64,000 bases of DNA, taken from contig JACTNB010000034.1 in assembly GCA_014584345.1 (NCBI GenBank), forward strand, positions 44,840 through 108,839, read 5' to 3'. How positions within the stretch are numbered: position 1 is the first letter of the stretch; every line of letters begins with the position of its first letter. The position numbers and the translations under genes were made by a program. Below, piece after piece: positions 37,797-45,827 of this stretch. The notes beneath the pieces were generated by a model. The model ran no database searches. It was not told where the DNA came from and saw nothing but the letters and a program-made list of their open reading frames with translations. The DNA comes from Planctomycetota bacterium. Its GTDB lineage: Bacteria; Planctomycetota; Planctomycetia; Planctomycetales; Planctomycetaceae.

Positions 37797-38036
37797 TTAC
37801 GGGGGATCGTACCCACTGCCGCCCCAGGGATGGCAGCTGGCAATTCTTTTCAGACCCCGCCAGGCACCGCGGAGGGCGCCGTATTTGCGGACGGCTCCAA
37901 TGAAATAATGGCTGCAGGTCGGTTGGAACCGGCACTCCCGGCCAATCAGCGGGCTGAGTGTCCACTGGTAAATGCGGACGCAGGCAATCAACAGATTCGC
38001 AGGTAGATGCCATAACAGCAGAAGAAATTGTTTCAT
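37797..38036 (-). CDS. yidD: Membrane protein insertion efficiency factor YidD
   Basis: 79 residues with the compact YidD signature: amphipathic N-terminus (FLLLLWHLPANLLIACVRIYQ), TLSPLIGRECRFQPTCSHYFIGAVRKYG with three conserved cysteines, and HPWGGSGYDPP at the end. It assists YidC-dependent membrane protein insertion at the inner face of the membrane. The start is set by an ATGA overlap with the rnpA stop (38033-38036), the usual rnpA-yidD coupling. The open frame continuing upstream through rnpA is a shadow. Confidence 0.93.
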   Translation of the reverse strand: MKQFLLLLWHLPANLLIACVRIYQWTLSPLIGRECRFQPTCSHYFIGAVRKYGALRGAWRGLKRIASCHPWGGSGYDPP

Positions 38037-38413
38037 GCCTCCTCCGGCCAATGGCGACGTGCCAACTTTATGGCGAGGGATTTCAGGGACCGCTGGTAAT
38101 CCACCAGAGTGGAGTCGACGCCTGCCCGAGGGATCAGGATGAAATCGAATCCCTTGGGAAGTTCCGGTCGGAGCAGGCGAAATGCTTCGCGGAGCAGGCG
38201 TTTGCGTCGATTGCGCTGGACCGCGTTCCCCTGTTTGCGCGAGACACTCAAGCCGATGCGGGACAAGGAGAGTTGATTGCGGTCGGCGAAGATCAAGAGA
38301 TGCTGGTCCCCCGCGCGGACTTTTCGATCGAAGACGCGGGAGAAGTCCGCCGCTTTTTTCAAGTGGAGGATTCCGGGAAATGAATAATCGTCGCGGCACT
38401 CGAGTGGACTCAT
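38033..38413 (-). CDS. rnpA: Ribonuclease P protein component
   Basis: The protein subunit of RNase P, which binds the RNA subunit and the 5' leader of pre-tRNA. 126 residues with LKKAADFSRVFDRKVRAGDQHLLIFA, the RNR motif RIGLSVSRKQGNAVQRNRRKRLLREAFRLL and a GFDFILIPRAG strand; these are the RNA-binding left-handed crossover elements. Coupled to yidD by a four-base overlap. Unusually, the upstream neighbour is a membrane protein gene and pdxJ rather than rpmH, so the classic rpmH-rnpA pair is broken up here. Confidence 0.94.
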   Translation of the reverse strand: MSPLECRDDYSFPGILHLKKAADFSRVFDRKVRAGDQHLLIFADRNQLSLSRIGLSVSRKQGNAVQRNRRKRLLREAFRLLRPELPKGFDFILIPRAGVDSTLVDYQRSLKSLAIKLARRHWPEEA

Positions 38414-38419
38414 GGCGGA

Positions 38420-38833
38420 TCATTCATGATTCGGATTTGAATCGGATTGTGGTTTCTGCTTGAGATACCAATAGGGATCGCGCAGCGGGGCATCGGGCGA
38501 GGGGCTGCGCGCAACGCGTTTCGCTGATGCGCCCAGGGTCAGGACGATAATCAGCAGCAGCCCGCCCAGCAGGGCCACGCCGATCAGCATGATCCAGCCC
38601 ACGGAAAGGACATTCCGGCGGCGCTGTTGCTCCTCGGGCGTGAGTGGAGTGGATTCGGCATCCCGGCCTGGTTCCGTCGTGGTCTGTACCTCGTTGGCAG
38701 CCGCCGTGCCGCTTTGCAGCGACCACGCCGCCGCGGTGCGCGGTAAGGAGAGCATGCTCAACCCGATGATCACCATCAGCAGAGGTTGTAAAGTTTTCGT
38801 GTTCGGGAACAGAATCACGATCTCCTCACTCAT
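38420..38833 (-). CDS. Uncharacterised membrane protein between pdxJ and rnpA
   Basis: About 137 residues from ATG 38833, which overlaps the pdxJ stop by eight bases; a TTG at 38842 is an alternative. The N-terminus carries a signal-like segment (LLMVIIGLSMLSLPRTAAAW). Next come a polar, Glu/Arg-rich stretch (TPLTPEEQQRRRNVLSVG), a transmembrane helix (WIMLIGVALLGGLLLIIVLTLG, about residues 82-103) and a short basic and proline-rich cytoplasmic tail ending DPYWYLKQKPQSDSN. It ends seven bases before the rnpA start. No family recognised. The genomic position suggests a link to RNase P or membrane insertion only by association. Confidence 0.7.
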   Translation of the reverse strand: MSEEIVILFPNTKTLQPLLMVIIGLSMLSLPRTAAAWSLQSGTAAANEVQTTTEPGRDAESTPLTPEEQQRRRNVLSVGWIMLIGVALLGGLLLIIVLTLGASAKRVARSPSPDAPLRDPYWYLKQKPQSDSNPNHE

Positions 38834-39566
38834 CCGAGACAAACGATGCGGGGGGATTCAACAGGGCCTTCATTTCCCGAACGGCTCGTTCCATGCCCAC
38901 GAGCACGGCCCGCGAAATAATACTGTGCCCGATGTTCAATTCGTACACTTCGGGGATTTCGACGATGGGCTCCACGTTACGATAGGTCAGGCCATGTCCC
39001 ATCAGCAGCAACATATTGCGTCGCCTGACTTCGGTGGCGGCTTCGTGCAACAGGTCGAGTTCGCGGGTTTGGGTTTCGATATCGTTGGCTTCCGCATATT
39101 GTCCGGTATGCAGTTCCACGGCTTGCACCTGCAGGGAATCGGAAGCGAAAATCTGCTTTTCGTCGGGATCGATGAACAGACTCACTTCGATGCCGGCTTC
39201 GAGCAGTCGTTCGACTGCGCGGCGGACCCGCTCGAGATTCCCGACGACATCCAGCCCTCCTTCCGTGGTAATTTCTTCCCGCTTTTCCGGGACGAGCGTG
39301 CACTGGTCTGGGAGTACCTCCAGCGCAAAATCGACGATTTCATCCGTGATCGACATTTCCAGGTTCAATTTGACGCGGGTGGTTTCCCGCAGGATCCGAA
39401 CATCGCGATCCTGGATATGGCGGCGGTCTTCGCGCAGGTGGACCGTGATGGCATCCGCCCCTCCCAGTTCAGCCATGGCGGCTGCCCAGACGGGGTCAGG
39501 TTCCACGGTGCGGCGCGCCTGGCGAATGGTGGCCACGTGATCGATATTCACTCCCAGTTTTGGCAT
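38826..39566 (-). CDS. pdxJ: Pyridoxine 5'-phosphate synthase
   Basis: This enzyme condenses 3-amino-2-oxopropyl phosphate with 1-deoxyxylulose 5-phosphate to form pyridoxine phosphate in the DXP-dependent B6 pathway. 246 residues, the family's normal size. The N-terminal LGVNIDHVATIRQARRTVEPD carries the catalytic Asp/His region. ADAITVHLREDRRHIQDRDV, LNLEMSITDEIVDFAL, TLVPEKREEITTEGGLDV and the C-terminal LNIGHSIISRAVLVGMERAVREMK follow. It leads the minus-strand group pdxJ - membrane protein - rnpA - yidD, whose genes overlap or nearly abut. Confidence 0.96.
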   Translation of the reverse strand: MPKLGVNIDHVATIRQARRTVEPDPVWAAAMAELGGADAITVHLREDRRHIQDRDVRILRETTRVKLNLEMSITDEIVDFALEVLPDQCTLVPEKREEITTEGGLDVVGNLERVRRAVERLLEAGIEVSLFIDPDEKQIFASDSLQVQAVELHTGQYAEANDIETQTRELDLLHEAATEVRRRNMLLLMGHGLTYRNVEPIVEIPEVYELNIGHSIISRAVLVGMERAVREMKALLNPPASFVSDE

Positions 39567-39678
39567 CTTCGGTATCCTTGCGTCTGGTGTCGCCGCGTCG
39601 TTCTGGCCCTGACTGTTCCTGTCAACAGGCCTGGAGATTCGTTGTAGTGTGGAGGATTGGAGTTATTCCCTATATATC

Positions 39679-41010
39679 TTACTGGTTGGGCGATCCGCCG
39701 GCATCATCGCCGGGTGGTATTGTGCGTCCGTGGGGATCCAGATCGGGGGATCCCAGTCGATGTTCAATGGTTTGACGCGATTCCTGATCAAGAAAGTGTT
39801 CCATCTGGTTGGCAGCTTCGTGCAAATGATCTTGAGGCAGTGCGAATTCGTGGTCGAGAAATTTCTCCCACAATCGATGCCCTCGGATAATCTGTTCTCC
39901 CCTGCGGCGGCCAAGATCGGTAAGTTGGATTCCAGTTTCCGATTGTGTGATCAATTCGGATTTCTGTAATTGCCTGAGAACCTGTTCGTGGCCGGTTACT
40001 CCCGCGAACTGGTTCCAGATTGGCGAGGCAGGCGACACCGCCGTGTCCCCCCGGCGTTCCTGGAGACGATACAACATGCCCAGAATATCCTCGGCATGGA
40101 TGCGTTTTTGCATTTCGCGTCGTTGCCAGCGGTTAAACAGTAATCCCTGGCTGGGGGAAAACAACAAGGCTGCCAGGTATCCCAGTCCCGTCATCACGGC
40201 CATCATTCCGGCGGCACTCGTGTTGAGTTCGCGTGCCAGCAAATATCCCGAGACTGTGGCTGCCACCGCAAAGACAGCGGAAGTAATCAGCAGGTTCCGT
40301 AGATTCTGGCAAAGTAACTGAGCGGTGGCGCCCGGTACGACCAGCATGGCCACCACCAGGACGCTGCCGACCACCTTGAAGGCTGCAACGACACAGACGG
40401 CCACAAGGATCACCAGGGCCGCCAGCATTTTCTGACCATGCAACCCGATGGCGGAAGCGTAGCCCGGGTCGAAGGTCGCCGTCTTGACTTCCTTCCAGAA
40501 TAATACCAGCCAGCAGAGAACCATCAGCAGCACGAGCCCTGTCACCCACAGGGACGTAGGCCATTCCAGACCGGCCAGCATGATCGTGTCCAGCGTGACA
40601 TATTCGATCGAACCTTCCAGGACGGCGTCGCGATCCAGATGCACGTTTTCCGCGAACACTTGAATCAGCAGGATTCCCAGGGCGAAAAAAGCCGTGAAGA
40701 CGATCCCCAGCCCCGATTCCTCGGTGGTGTGCCCCAGGGATGTCAACAATCGCGACAATCCCGCGGTGAGCATGGCAAATACCGCCGCCCCCAGAAACAT
40801 GGGGAGTGGAGCCGTGCTAGCTGTTACAATGAAGGCAAGAACCAAGCCCGGCAGCACCGCATGCGACAAGGCGTCTCCCAACATGGCGAGCCGCCGGAGC
40901 ACCAGGAAACAGCCCAGCAGCGCACAACAGGCATTGCAGCAGATGCCCACCAGGATTGTCCAGAACGCCTGCCGGGTCGCGTGATCCAGAAATACCGGCC
41001 AGTCTATCAT
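39679..41010 (-). CDS. ABC-3 family metal permease fused to a DtxR-type metalloregulator domain
   Basis: 443 residues. Residues 1 to about 280 form a ZnuB/MntB-type permease with about eight helices, including GCFLVLRRLAMLGDALSHAVLPG and VVGSVLVVAMLVVPGATAQLL. The C-terminal 160 residues are a DtxR/MntR-like unit. A winged helix (HAEDILGMLYRLQER ... GHEQVLRQLQKSELITQSETGIQLTDLGRRRGEQIIRGHRLWEKFL) is followed by the metal/dimer domain (HLHEAANQMEH ... LGSPDLDPHGRTIPP). Ligand-type His378, Glu382, His397, Glu404 and His405 are kept, but the Cys102/Glu99-equivalent is Asn401. Likely Mn, Zn or Fe uptake with a built-in sensor. The cognate ATPase and binding protein are not in the window. Confidence 0.86.
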   Translation of the reverse strand: MIDWPVFLDHATRQAFWTILVGICCNACCALLGCFLVLRRLAMLGDALSHAVLPGLVLAFIVTASTAPLPMFLGAAVFAMLTAGLSRLLTSLGHTTEESGLGIVFTAFFALGILLIQVFAENVHLDRDAVLEGSIEYVTLDTIMLAGLEWPTSLWVTGLVLLMVLCWLVLFWKEVKTATFDPGYASAIGLHGQKMLAALVILVAVCVVAAFKVVGSVLVVAMLVVPGATAQLLCQNLRNLLITSAVFAVAATVSGYLLARELNTSAAGMMAVMTGLGYLAALLFSPSQGLLFNRWQRREMQKRIHAEDILGMLYRLQERRGDTAVSPASPIWNQFAGVTGHEQVLRQLQKSELITQSETGIQLTDLGRRRGEQIIRGHRLWEKFLDHEFALPQDHLHEAANQMEHFLDQESRQTIEHRLGSPDLDPHGRTIPPGDDAGGSPNQ

Positions 41011-41177
41011 GGAAGTTCACACGCATCTGTTCTGTCGTGACGTGATGAAGTAACATTCCTTCGGTGTCGGGCCTGCGCCCATCGCGCCCGTGGTTGAGGT
41101 TGGCGGCCTCTGTTCCGAAAAACTTTCATGGGCCGTGATTGTGCACCAGAATCGGCGCCGCCGTCTGCCTCGTCGTA

Positions 41178-42614
41178 TTAAACGGGAAGCGGGGGCTGGT
41201 TCTGGAAGGCACGACTGCGGAACAGAAAATCGACGATATTTCCCTCGTGGGGTTGCAGCCAGTTCAACTGGCAGGTTTTGACATTGCCGACATTCAGGCG
41301 GTCGATATTGGTGGCATCAACGAGTTGCGTGATCCATGACTCGTTGGAGGTGAGGGCGGTGCAGACCAGCGTGGGGCCGATGGTTTTGATCATTTTGGCT
41401 TGCGGGCACTGGACCACCGAAACAAACGGGAACATGAATTCGGTGTTGGCAAGCGTGGCGGCAGGGTCGCTGCAGTGGACGACCGTGGGACGCAGGAAGG
41501 CATGCCGTTCATGCTTTTCGAGTCGTTCGGCCTGTCGGTATTTCGCGGTCACTTCGGTTACGGAAGCTTCCTTGAGCCCTTCTTCTATCTGGTTATGCAT
41601 GGCCTCGGCGACATCGGGGTTGGTAAAGGCGGCCAGTTTGGCTTGTGGATCGGTCATAGTTGTGGGGTGGACCTCTGCTAACCGCCGCGCGAGCGCGTCG
41701 GCGATATCTTCCGTATGCCGCGAGGCGTAAATCGCGGACGCATTCACGCAACTGCGACCGCCGTTGATCAGCACGCTATCGATCATGAGATCGAGATAAT
41801 CTTCCCAGCGATCGACCAGGTCGTCGCCGAGGAGAATCTTGCTGAAGCCTGGTCCGTGGACCTGAACGTTCGGATTTCCCGCATATTTATCGACGGTGGC
41901 CTGTCCGCCGAAGATCATGACACGCTGGCAGAGTTCGGTTACTGCACCCCCCACTTCATGCGGGCCAGGGTACAGGGAAATCGCTTCCTTGGGAATGCCG
42001 GCTTGAACCATGGCGGCCGCCATGCGATAGGGTGTCCACGGTTCGGCGGACCCGGGTTTCAGTACCAGGCCGATCTGCATTGGAATACAGGGCATCCACA
42101 GAGTATGCACGCCTGGCGAGTTGGAGGGGAGCACCAGTCCCAGCACCGGGGAAGTGGCCTGGTAGCTGACCATCACCCCGCGATCCTCCATGCCGTAACC
42201 ACGTTGGAGGATATCCAGCGGCAGGCCGCGGGTGAGGGCATCGAGGATTTCCTTCATGTTTTTCATGACGAAGGCCAGCTTGTCCATGTTGGCTTTGCAC
42301 ATGTTCTCGGGCAGGCCGGTGCTGGCGGACTGGATCGTCGCGAATTGTTCGGGGGTTTGGGTGCCGTTCCCCAAAGGGAGTTCGGCCGACATATACAGGT
42401 CGCCCGCCTTGCCGCACATGTCGACGAGATCGTGGATGTCGATTTTCTTGAGCGCGGCCCGGGCTTGGTCGGCCTTACGCATGTCCATTTTGACGAGGCC
42501 GGCATTTGCTTGATGGACTTCGGCAAGTTTTTCGCCAGATTCAAAATGGACGACTTCCGCTTTTTCGAGACTTTCGTACGGGGTGCCCCAGCGAATGACA
42601 GGAATTTCCAGCAT
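41178..42614 (-). CDS. Aldehyde dehydrogenase superfamily protein, possibly CoA-acylating
   Basis: 478 residues of ALDH fold. The NAD-site region is TSPVLGLVLPSNSPGVHTLWMP; the nucleophile is Cys289 in LINGGRSCVNASAIY. The general-base Glu normally found in an E-L-G-G motif is absent: the equivalent stretch reads VHGPGFSKILLGDD. This is reminiscent of acylating enzymes such as EutE/PduP, which have a GPGN-type loop there. An N-terminal helical extension (LAEVHQANAGLVKMDMRKADQARAAL) is normal for the superfamily. No microcompartment genes are nearby. Substrate and acceptor are inference only. Confidence 0.82.
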   Translation of the reverse strand: MLEIPVIRWGTPYESLEKAEVVHFESGEKLAEVHQANAGLVKMDMRKADQARAALKKIDIHDLVDMCGKAGDLYMSAELPLGNGTQTPEQFATIQSASTGLPENMCKANMDKLAFVMKNMKEILDALTRGLPLDILQRGYGMEDRGVMVSYQATSPVLGLVLPSNSPGVHTLWMPCIPMQIGLVLKPGSAEPWTPYRMAAAMVQAGIPKEAISLYPGPHEVGGAVTELCQRVMIFGGQATVDKYAGNPNVQVHGPGFSKILLGDDLVDRWEDYLDLMIDSVLINGGRSCVNASAIYASRHTEDIADALARRLAEVHPTTMTDPQAKLAAFTNPDVAEAMHNQIEEGLKEASVTEVTAKYRQAERLEKHERHAFLRPTVVHCSDPAATLANTEFMFPFVSVVQCPQAKMIKTIGPTLVCTALTSNESWITQLVDATNIDRLNVGNVKTCQLNWLQPHEGNIVDFLFRSRAFQNQPPLPV

Positions 42615-42818
42615 GTTTCTTCTCGGTCGGCTAGTAGAAAAAGGAGTGTCGGGCAGGGGGGTGTTTCCTGCCGAATTTCAAGGCGGGGCGTTGCAGCGGG
42701 GTGTGGGCGTTACAACCTGTTCCCGATCTGGCGTCATGCCGCCCTATGGGCTTGTTTGGATACTGTTCATCTTAGCCCGATCGGCGGATTTCGCAATCTT
42801 GCGGAAACGCAGGGCCAT

Positions 42819-43781
42819 TCAGCTTTGATTTTCCAAGGCATTCCACAGCACCCCGGTGAAATAGTCGAGCACTTTGTCGGCATCGATTTCGTGGACGACA
42901 TCGATGTTTCCCAGCCAGTTGCGGTGGCCTCGGCGATCGAACACGGTCATGCCGCGTGTCAGTTCGCCTTGTGTTTCGACATCGACAGCCATCACCTTGC
43001 GCGAGAATAGTTGAGGCCGTGTGATGGCGGCGAGGGCCGCCACTTCACGCAGTTCGATTCCTTCCTGGCCCAGATGACGGCGTGCGGAGCGGAGGGCAAA
43101 GGGGAGTAACTGGTCGATCATCTCGGTAATTCGCGAGTGGGGGTCGTGCGGCAGGCGGTTCATGTCGCTGAATGTCAGCACGAGTTGACTGGCCACGTCG
43201 AGCGGGATCAGTGTTTTGTGGATGGAGGAGGTGAAAATGGTGCGTGCTGATTCCGGATCGGCATACACATTTCCTTCCGCGGACGCGGTGACGTCACCTC
43301 CCTTGACGATGGAACCCGCCAGGCAGACCAGGGATTTCAATTCCGAGAGGAACGTCGGATGCAATTCACAGGCTAGGGTGATGTTGGTCAACGGCCCCAG
43401 GGTGAGCAGCGTGACTTCGCGGGGATTTCCACGGACCACGTCGACCAATACCTTGGCGGAGGCGTGGGGACTGGCCAGACTGACGGCAGTCGTGGGGCAA
43501 TCTCCCAACCCGGTTTCACCATTCAGCAAGGGAGTGGCGATATCGCGGAGCGTGGGAATCGAGGGCTTTAACTGGGATTCACAGGAACCGATGCGGGGGT
43601 ATTTTACGGGGTCGAGGCGGCTGACGATCGTTTGGATGTTATGGTTGGCCTGCATGCCACTCACCACGCCGGGCGAGCCCGTGATGGCCAGCAAGTCGAT
43701 TTCAGGGTCGAGCATGGCGACGATCAAGGCGAGTGCATCGACAATCCCGGGGTCGGCATCGATTACTAATTTGTGCTTCAT
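42819..43781 (-). CDS. Inosine-uridine preferring nucleoside hydrolase family protein
   Basis: 320 residues from ATG 43781, where the conserved N-terminus begins; the frame is open to 43868. The family hydrolyses ribonucleosides to base and ribose with a Ca2+ ion held by an N-terminal D-x-D-x-x-x-D-D motif. Here it reads DADPGIVDALAL: Asp8, Asp10 and Asp15 are kept but the position corresponding to Asp14, which binds ribose hydroxyls, is Val. The later VRGNPREVTLLTLGPLTNITLA block and the C-terminal Asp in MAVDVETQGELTRGMTVFD are present. It is 86 bases downstream of ilvD. Activity may be altered. Confidence 0.82.
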   Translation of the reverse strand: MKHKLVIDADPGIVDALALIVAMLDPEIDLLAITGSPGVVSGMQANHNIQTIVSRLDPVKYPRIGSCESQLKPSIPTLRDIATPLLNGETGLGDCPTTAVSLASPHASAKVLVDVVRGNPREVTLLTLGPLTNITLACELHPTFLSELKSLVCLAGSIVKGGDVTASAEGNVYADPESARTIFTSSIHKTLIPLDVASQLVLTFSDMNRLPHDPHSRITEMIDQLLPFALRSARRHLGQEGIELREVAALAAITRPQLFSRKVMAVDVETQGELTRGMTVFDRRGHRNWLGNIDVVHEIDADKVLDYFTGVLWNALENQS

Positions 43782-43867
43782 GTTCTGGTTCACGAGCGGG
43801 TTTCCCTGGTATGGAAAAGACAAATCCGTTGTAGACGCCGTGACTGTTCGAGGAATTTTTCCTGGCA

Positions 43868-45568
43868 CTATGCCTCGTCGGTGACGCAGCCTTCGGAAGC
43901 GGATTTGACGGTCATGATGTAACGGCTCAGGGTTCCTTTTTGATATTTATACGGAGGCATGGTCCAGTTCTGCCGACGGTTGTGCAGTTCCTGTTCGGTG
44001 AGTTCGGCGTGGAGTCGGTTGTTGATGGCGTCGATGGTGATTATGTCTCCGTCCCGCAGCAGGGCGATGGGGCCTCCCTCCTGTGCTTCCGGGCAAACGT
44101 GGCCCACGATGAAACCGTGCGAGGCACCCGAGAAGCGTCCGTCGGTGATGAGCGCGACCGATTTGCCCAGTCCGGTTCCCATCAGGGCGGCGGTGGGGGA
44201 GAGCATTTCGGGCATGCCGGGGCCTCCCTTGGGGCCTTCATAGCGAATCACCACAACGTCACCCTTACGGATTTTATTTTGTTCGACAGCCGCGATCATC
44301 TCTTCTTCGCAATCGAAGCAGCGGGCCGGGCCGGTGAATTCGGTTCCTTCCTTGCCTGTGATTTTGGCGACGGCTCCCTCGGGAGCCAAATTCCCCCACA
44401 GAATCCGCAGGTGTCCAGTAGTTTTGATGGGGTGTTTGACCGAGTGCACGACATCCTGTTCCGAGGTAAACTCGGGGACGGAAGCGAGGTTTTCGGCCAG
44501 GGTTTTTCCGGTGACGGTGATGCAGTCACCGTGCAGGAATCCCTCGGCCAGCATGTACTTCATGGCTGCCGGGGTTCCCCCGACCCGATGCAGGTCGACC
44601 ATGGAGTATTTTCCGCTGGGGCGCATGTCGGCCAGCAGAGGTGTTTTGTCGCTGAATCGCTGGAAATCATTGATTTTCAGGGGGACATCGACGGCCTTGG
44701 CAACGGCCAGCAGGTGCAATACGCCATTGGTGGAACCTCCCAGGGCGATGATCATCGTGATCGCGTTTTCGAAGGCCTGGATGGTCATGATATCCCGGGG
44801 CTTGAGGTCGAGTTCGAGCAATCGCTTGACATAGGGGCCGACGGACAGACATTCCCGGAGTTTCTGTTCATCCTCCGCCGGTATCGAGGAACTGTAGGGA
44901 AGGCACATGCCCAGGGCCTCCATGGCGACCGACATCGTATTGGCGGTAAACATTCCTCCACAGGCCCCCGCGCCCGGGCAACTGTTGCGAACAATGTTGT
45001 GCCGTTCCTCGTCGGTGATGCGACCTGCCAGGTATTCGCCATAGACCTCGTTGGCGGACCCGACATCGATCGGTTTCCCATCCCAGCAACCGGGTTTGAT
45101 GGTGCCGCCGTAGATCATGAGGGCAGGGCGATTGAGCCGGCCCGCGGCGATGAGACAGCCAGGCATGTTTTTGTCGCAACCGGGGAGCGCGACGAGCGCA
45201 TCGTACCAGAAGGCGGACATGACGGTTTCAATGGAATCGGCGATAAGATCTCGCGATTGCAGGGAAAACGACATCCCGTTTGTCCCCATGGAAATTCCAT
45301 CGCTGACGCCGATGGTGTTGAAGCGCATGCCGATCATATCGGTTTCGGCCACGCTTTTCCGGACGGCGGCGGCAAGTTTGTCCAGATGCATGTTGCAGGG
45401 ATTGCCATCGTACCAGAGGCTGGCAATGCCGACCTGCGGCTTGTTCATATCGGCTTCGGTCAGGCCGGTGGCGTACAGCATCGATTGCGAAACACCCTGC
45501 TTTCTCGGTTGGGTGACCTGGCTGCTGTAACGGTTGAGGAAGGGTTGGTTTGCGGAGGAGTTTGTCAT
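43868..45568 (-). CDS. ilvD: Dihydroxy-acid dehydratase
   Basis: This enzyme dehydrates 2,3-dihydroxy acids to 2-oxo acids in valine, isoleucine and pantothenate synthesis. About 566 residues from ATG 45568, the usual length; the open frame to 45652 is not conserved. Cysteine motifs for the Fe-S cluster are seen in LPGCDKNMPGCLIA and CPGAGACGGMFTANTMS, and FDCEEEMIAA and ITDGRFSGASHGFIVGHVCPEA mark the C-terminal domain. The substrate/Mg site residue lies in NGMSFSLQSRDLIADSIE. It is divergent from uvrA and stands apart from other ilv genes, which are not in the window. Confidence 0.96.
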   Translation of the reverse strand: MTNSSANQPFLNRYSSQVTQPRKQGVSQSMLYATGLTEADMNKPQVGIASLWYDGNPCNMHLDKLAAAVRKSVAETDMIGMRFNTIGVSDGISMGTNGMSFSLQSRDLIADSIETVMSAFWYDALVALPGCDKNMPGCLIAAGRLNRPALMIYGGTIKPGCWDGKPIDVGSANEVYGEYLAGRITDEERHNIVRNSCPGAGACGGMFTANTMSVAMEALGMCLPYSSSIPAEDEQKLRECLSVGPYVKRLLELDLKPRDIMTIQAFENAITMIIALGGSTNGVLHLLAVAKAVDVPLKINDFQRFSDKTPLLADMRPSGKYSMVDLHRVGGTPAAMKYMLAEGFLHGDCITVTGKTLAENLASVPEFTSEQDVVHSVKHPIKTTGHLRILWGNLAPEGAVAKITGKEGTEFTGPARCFDCEEEMIAAVEQNKIRKGDVVVIRYEGPKGGPGMPEMLSPTAALMGTGLGKSVALITDGRFSGASHGFIVGHVCPEAQEGGPIALLRDGDIITIDAINNRLHAELTEQELHNRRQNWTMPPYKYQKGTLSRYIMTVKSASEGCVTDEA

Positions 45569-45743
45569 CAGGGTGTCTTGTTGTAACAACGGGCCGAGTA
45601 ATTCGAGGGAGTCGCCAGGGGACGGATGTCTCTTGGGTGTAATGCTGAACACGCCCTGCGGGGATTTTCCGCGTCGGGCTGGTTCGTGGAATTTTCAGGC
45701 GCATCATACTACTTCAAGGGCTGGTTCGCGAGTGACTGGCAGA

Positions 45744-45771
45744 TTGCCGAAGTGTATTGAACCACTATAAT
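45744..45771 (+). promoter_or_regulatory. Sigma70-type promoter upstream of uvrA
   Basis: TTGCCG (45744-45749), a 16-base spacer and a perfect TATAAT (45766-45771), 57 bases before the uvrA start. It is one of the clearest promoter-like sequences in the window. No LexA-type operator was recognised around it. Confidence 0.6.
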
Positions 45772-45827
45772 ACGGAATTCGCCTGCCTCCCCCTTGGCCT
45801 GAACACTCGATTGAAATTTTTGCGTAC

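Noticed and set aside
37797..38423. 208-residue version of the YidD gene
   Set aside because: The first 129 codons lie in another frame of rnpA; the ATGA overlap at 38033-38036 gives the natural 79-residue protein.
41715..43010. 431-residue open frame on the plus strand
   Set aside because: Runs antisense through the aldehyde dehydrogenase gene and the intergenic gap; no recognisable domain.
43940..45586. 548-residue open frame on the plus strand
   Set aside because: Exactly antisense to ilvD in the frame that GC-rich coding DNA leaves open; no conserved motifs and Gly/Asp/His-rich composition.
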